A DNA stretch of 9,776 nucleotides from JAWVZU01 sp033722075 (lineage in GTDB: Bacteria; Pseudomonadota; Gammaproteobacteria; Xanthomonadales; SZUA-38): assembly GCA_033722075.1 (NCBI GenBank), contig JAWVZU010000150.1, positions 1 through 9,776 of the forward strand, read 5' to 3'. The notes beneath the pieces are model-generated. The model made no database searches and had not been told where the DNA came from. It was given only the letters and a program-made list of their open reading frames with translations. Shown here piece by piece: positions 9,501-9,776 of this stretch. Position 1 is the first letter of the stretch. Every line of letters starts with the position of its first letter. Position numbers and translations under genes: made by a program.

Positions 9501-9776
9501 ACCCGCTCCGCGAGGTTCCGGAGTTCGGCGCGGCGCACGAATCCATATTCCGCGCTCATCATCCAGGTGTAGCGGAACGCCAGGTCCAGATCGGGATTGA
9601 TCTCCTCGAAGCAGAGCTTGTTGCCGAGAGCGCTCTTGTACAGGTTCCGGTGGATGTTGAAGCGATCGTCGTGTTCCCGGTTGAAGGGCTCCCAGAGCTC
9701 GCTCGAACCCTCGCCGTTGGTGACCCGGATGAGCGTCTTGCTTCCCGTGTGTGGACCGCACTCGTGAATTCGGTCG
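6542..9776 (-). CDS. GH149/GH161-type beta-1,3-oligoglucan phosphorylase (partial, 5' end beyond right edge)
   Basis: 1077 codons are visible and the frame stays open to the right edge. The first in-frame ATG near 9562 is not the start, because conserved-looking protein (HECGPHTGSKTLIRVTNGEG, then FNREHDDRFNIHRNLYK) continues upstream of it. The protein resembles the very large inverting phosphorylases related to GH94, which split beta-1,3-gluco-oligosaccharides with phosphate to give glucose-1-phosphate. Landmarks, numbered from the right edge, are GNWRDIFQNWEAL (388-400), IGYWGDHQIIYLLKLLE (448-464), RPEWNDANNALVGHG (569-583), GTMFGFEGLGSIYWHM (863-878) and HTPKHAGARQPGMTGQVKEE (936-955). 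D574 in EWND lines up with the general acid of GH94 enzymes (DWND); the HAG...GMTGQ stretch may help bind phosphate. No signal peptide can be judged, but the family is cytoplasmic. It is the most upstream visible gene of the operon and ends 5 nt before the GH16 start. GH149 fits the size and context best; GH161 is the alternative. Confidence 0.82.
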   Translation of the reverse strand, partial: DRIHECGPHTGSKTLIRVTNGEGSSELWEPFNREHDDRFNIHRNLYKSALGNKLCFEEINPDLDLAFRYTWMMSAEYGFVRRAELRNLAERVIQVELIDGLQNLLPARTPRFTQTTASNLVDAYKWSEADEDTGMAFFSLYAGITDRAEPCESLRATTAFSLGLPDAAVLVSSTQLGAFRRGEPVQAERLKRGIRCAYFNHARLSLAAGERREWYLVSNLEQSQAQVVSIRTELRTPEKLQEALRRSIEAGSDDLARIMAGADGFQATAEENVSLHHYANVLFNVLRGGIFDDQYAVSREDFSATVRHFNKTVYNRNREFLVGLPDKLQVAELQQKVDATGDAQLQRLAYEYLPITFGRRHGDPSRPWNQFAIRLKDENGARLLSYQGNWRDIFQNWEALTFSFPGFIENVIAKFVNASTMDGYNPYRITKEGIDWEVEEPDDPWSYIGYWGDHQIIYLLKLLELSAQFHPAELHGLLRKPIFSYANVPYRIRPFEALLENAKATVDFDLTAAERVDERVASMGADGKLVLDRDGNVYQANLLEKLLVPMLAKLGNLVIDGGIWLNTQRPEWNDANNALVGHGLSMVTLYYLRRYLRFLQDLLADEADTFEVSTEVRDWLTDTAAALQECRPLLNGKRIDPKQRKQMLCALGEAAGRYRQRIYEQGSFSGRVTIGMDQLSDLLDSALAAVDNSIATNRRGDGLYHAYNLLALDEAGVEVDSLYPMLEGQVAALSSGALSPAETVDVVEALFASSIYRPDQASFMLYPDRELPGFLEKNRVPPDQVAEIPLLQRMLDSGDERIILRDADGILRFNSRFSNQGDLQQALDELLAEPGLDLENARQDIATLYEAVFNHKAFTGRSGTMFGFEGLGSIYWHMVAKLLLAVQENYFAALREQADPGAIRRLGELYYRIRAGIGFNKTPEEYGAFPTDPYSHTPKHAGARQPGMTGQVKEEVLTRFGELGVRVEGGVVRFEPALLRRREFLSRARDFCFLGVDQEWHSATIPAGAIGFTWCQVPVSYRLSAEERGITVTRDDGTEEKLDGLALSADLSSEWFERSGAIRAVEVRFPADLLFRD

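Noticed and set aside
9384..9761. 125-codon minus-strand frame near the right edge, which could be taken as a separate small gene
   Set aside because: The phosphorylase frame continues through this stretch to the edge with protein-like sequence (FNREHDDRFNIHRN, EEINPDLDLAFRYTW), so this is an alternate-frame shadow.

Overview
The window reads as part of a laminarin (beta-1,3-glucan) utilisation locus from a high-G+C Gram-negative bacterium. Lipoprotein signal sequences, a malectin/GH16 fusion, a GPH-type sugar symporter and codon use rich in third-position G/C suggest a gammaproteobacterium of the Xanthomonadales/Chromatiales kind. That taxonomic guess is inference: there is no marker gene here. 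No mobile element, tRNA, rRNA or CRISPR was seen.

Layout, left to right. (1) A leftward GH3 beta-glucosidase, cut by the left edge, runs from about 1693 down to 1. (2) A compact divergent control region (about 1678-1778) holds back-to-back promoter-like elements sharing one palindromic -10 core, plus a LacI-type operator-like palindrome. (3) A rightward GPH-family sugar:cation symporter occupies 1779-3239. (4) A 22-bp convergent gap carries a strong hairpin. (5) A leftward four-gene set with spacings from a few bases of overlap to a few bases of gap fills 3262-9776. In transcription order it is a very large GH149/GH161-type beta-1,3-oligoglucan phosphorylase (5' end beyond the right edge), a malectin-GH16 lipoprotein endoglucanase, a GH17 enzyme without a signal peptide, and a GH17 lipoprotein.

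Inferred pathway: the GH16 and GH17 lipoproteins cut the polymer at the cell envelope. The symporter brings laminari-oligosaccharides into the cytoplasm. The phosphorylase releases glucose-1-phosphate from them, possibly helped by the signal-less GH17. The GH3 enzyme removes terminal glucose, in the periplasm or the cytoplasm depending on which start codon is used. Phosphorolysis would save ATP compared with hydrolysis followed by glucokinase. No TonB-dependent receptor, SusD-like protein or regulator gene lies in the window; if they exist, they are outside it.

All bases except the short control region and the convergent gap are accounted for by these six genes. The very long open frames on the opposite strands are compositional shadows.
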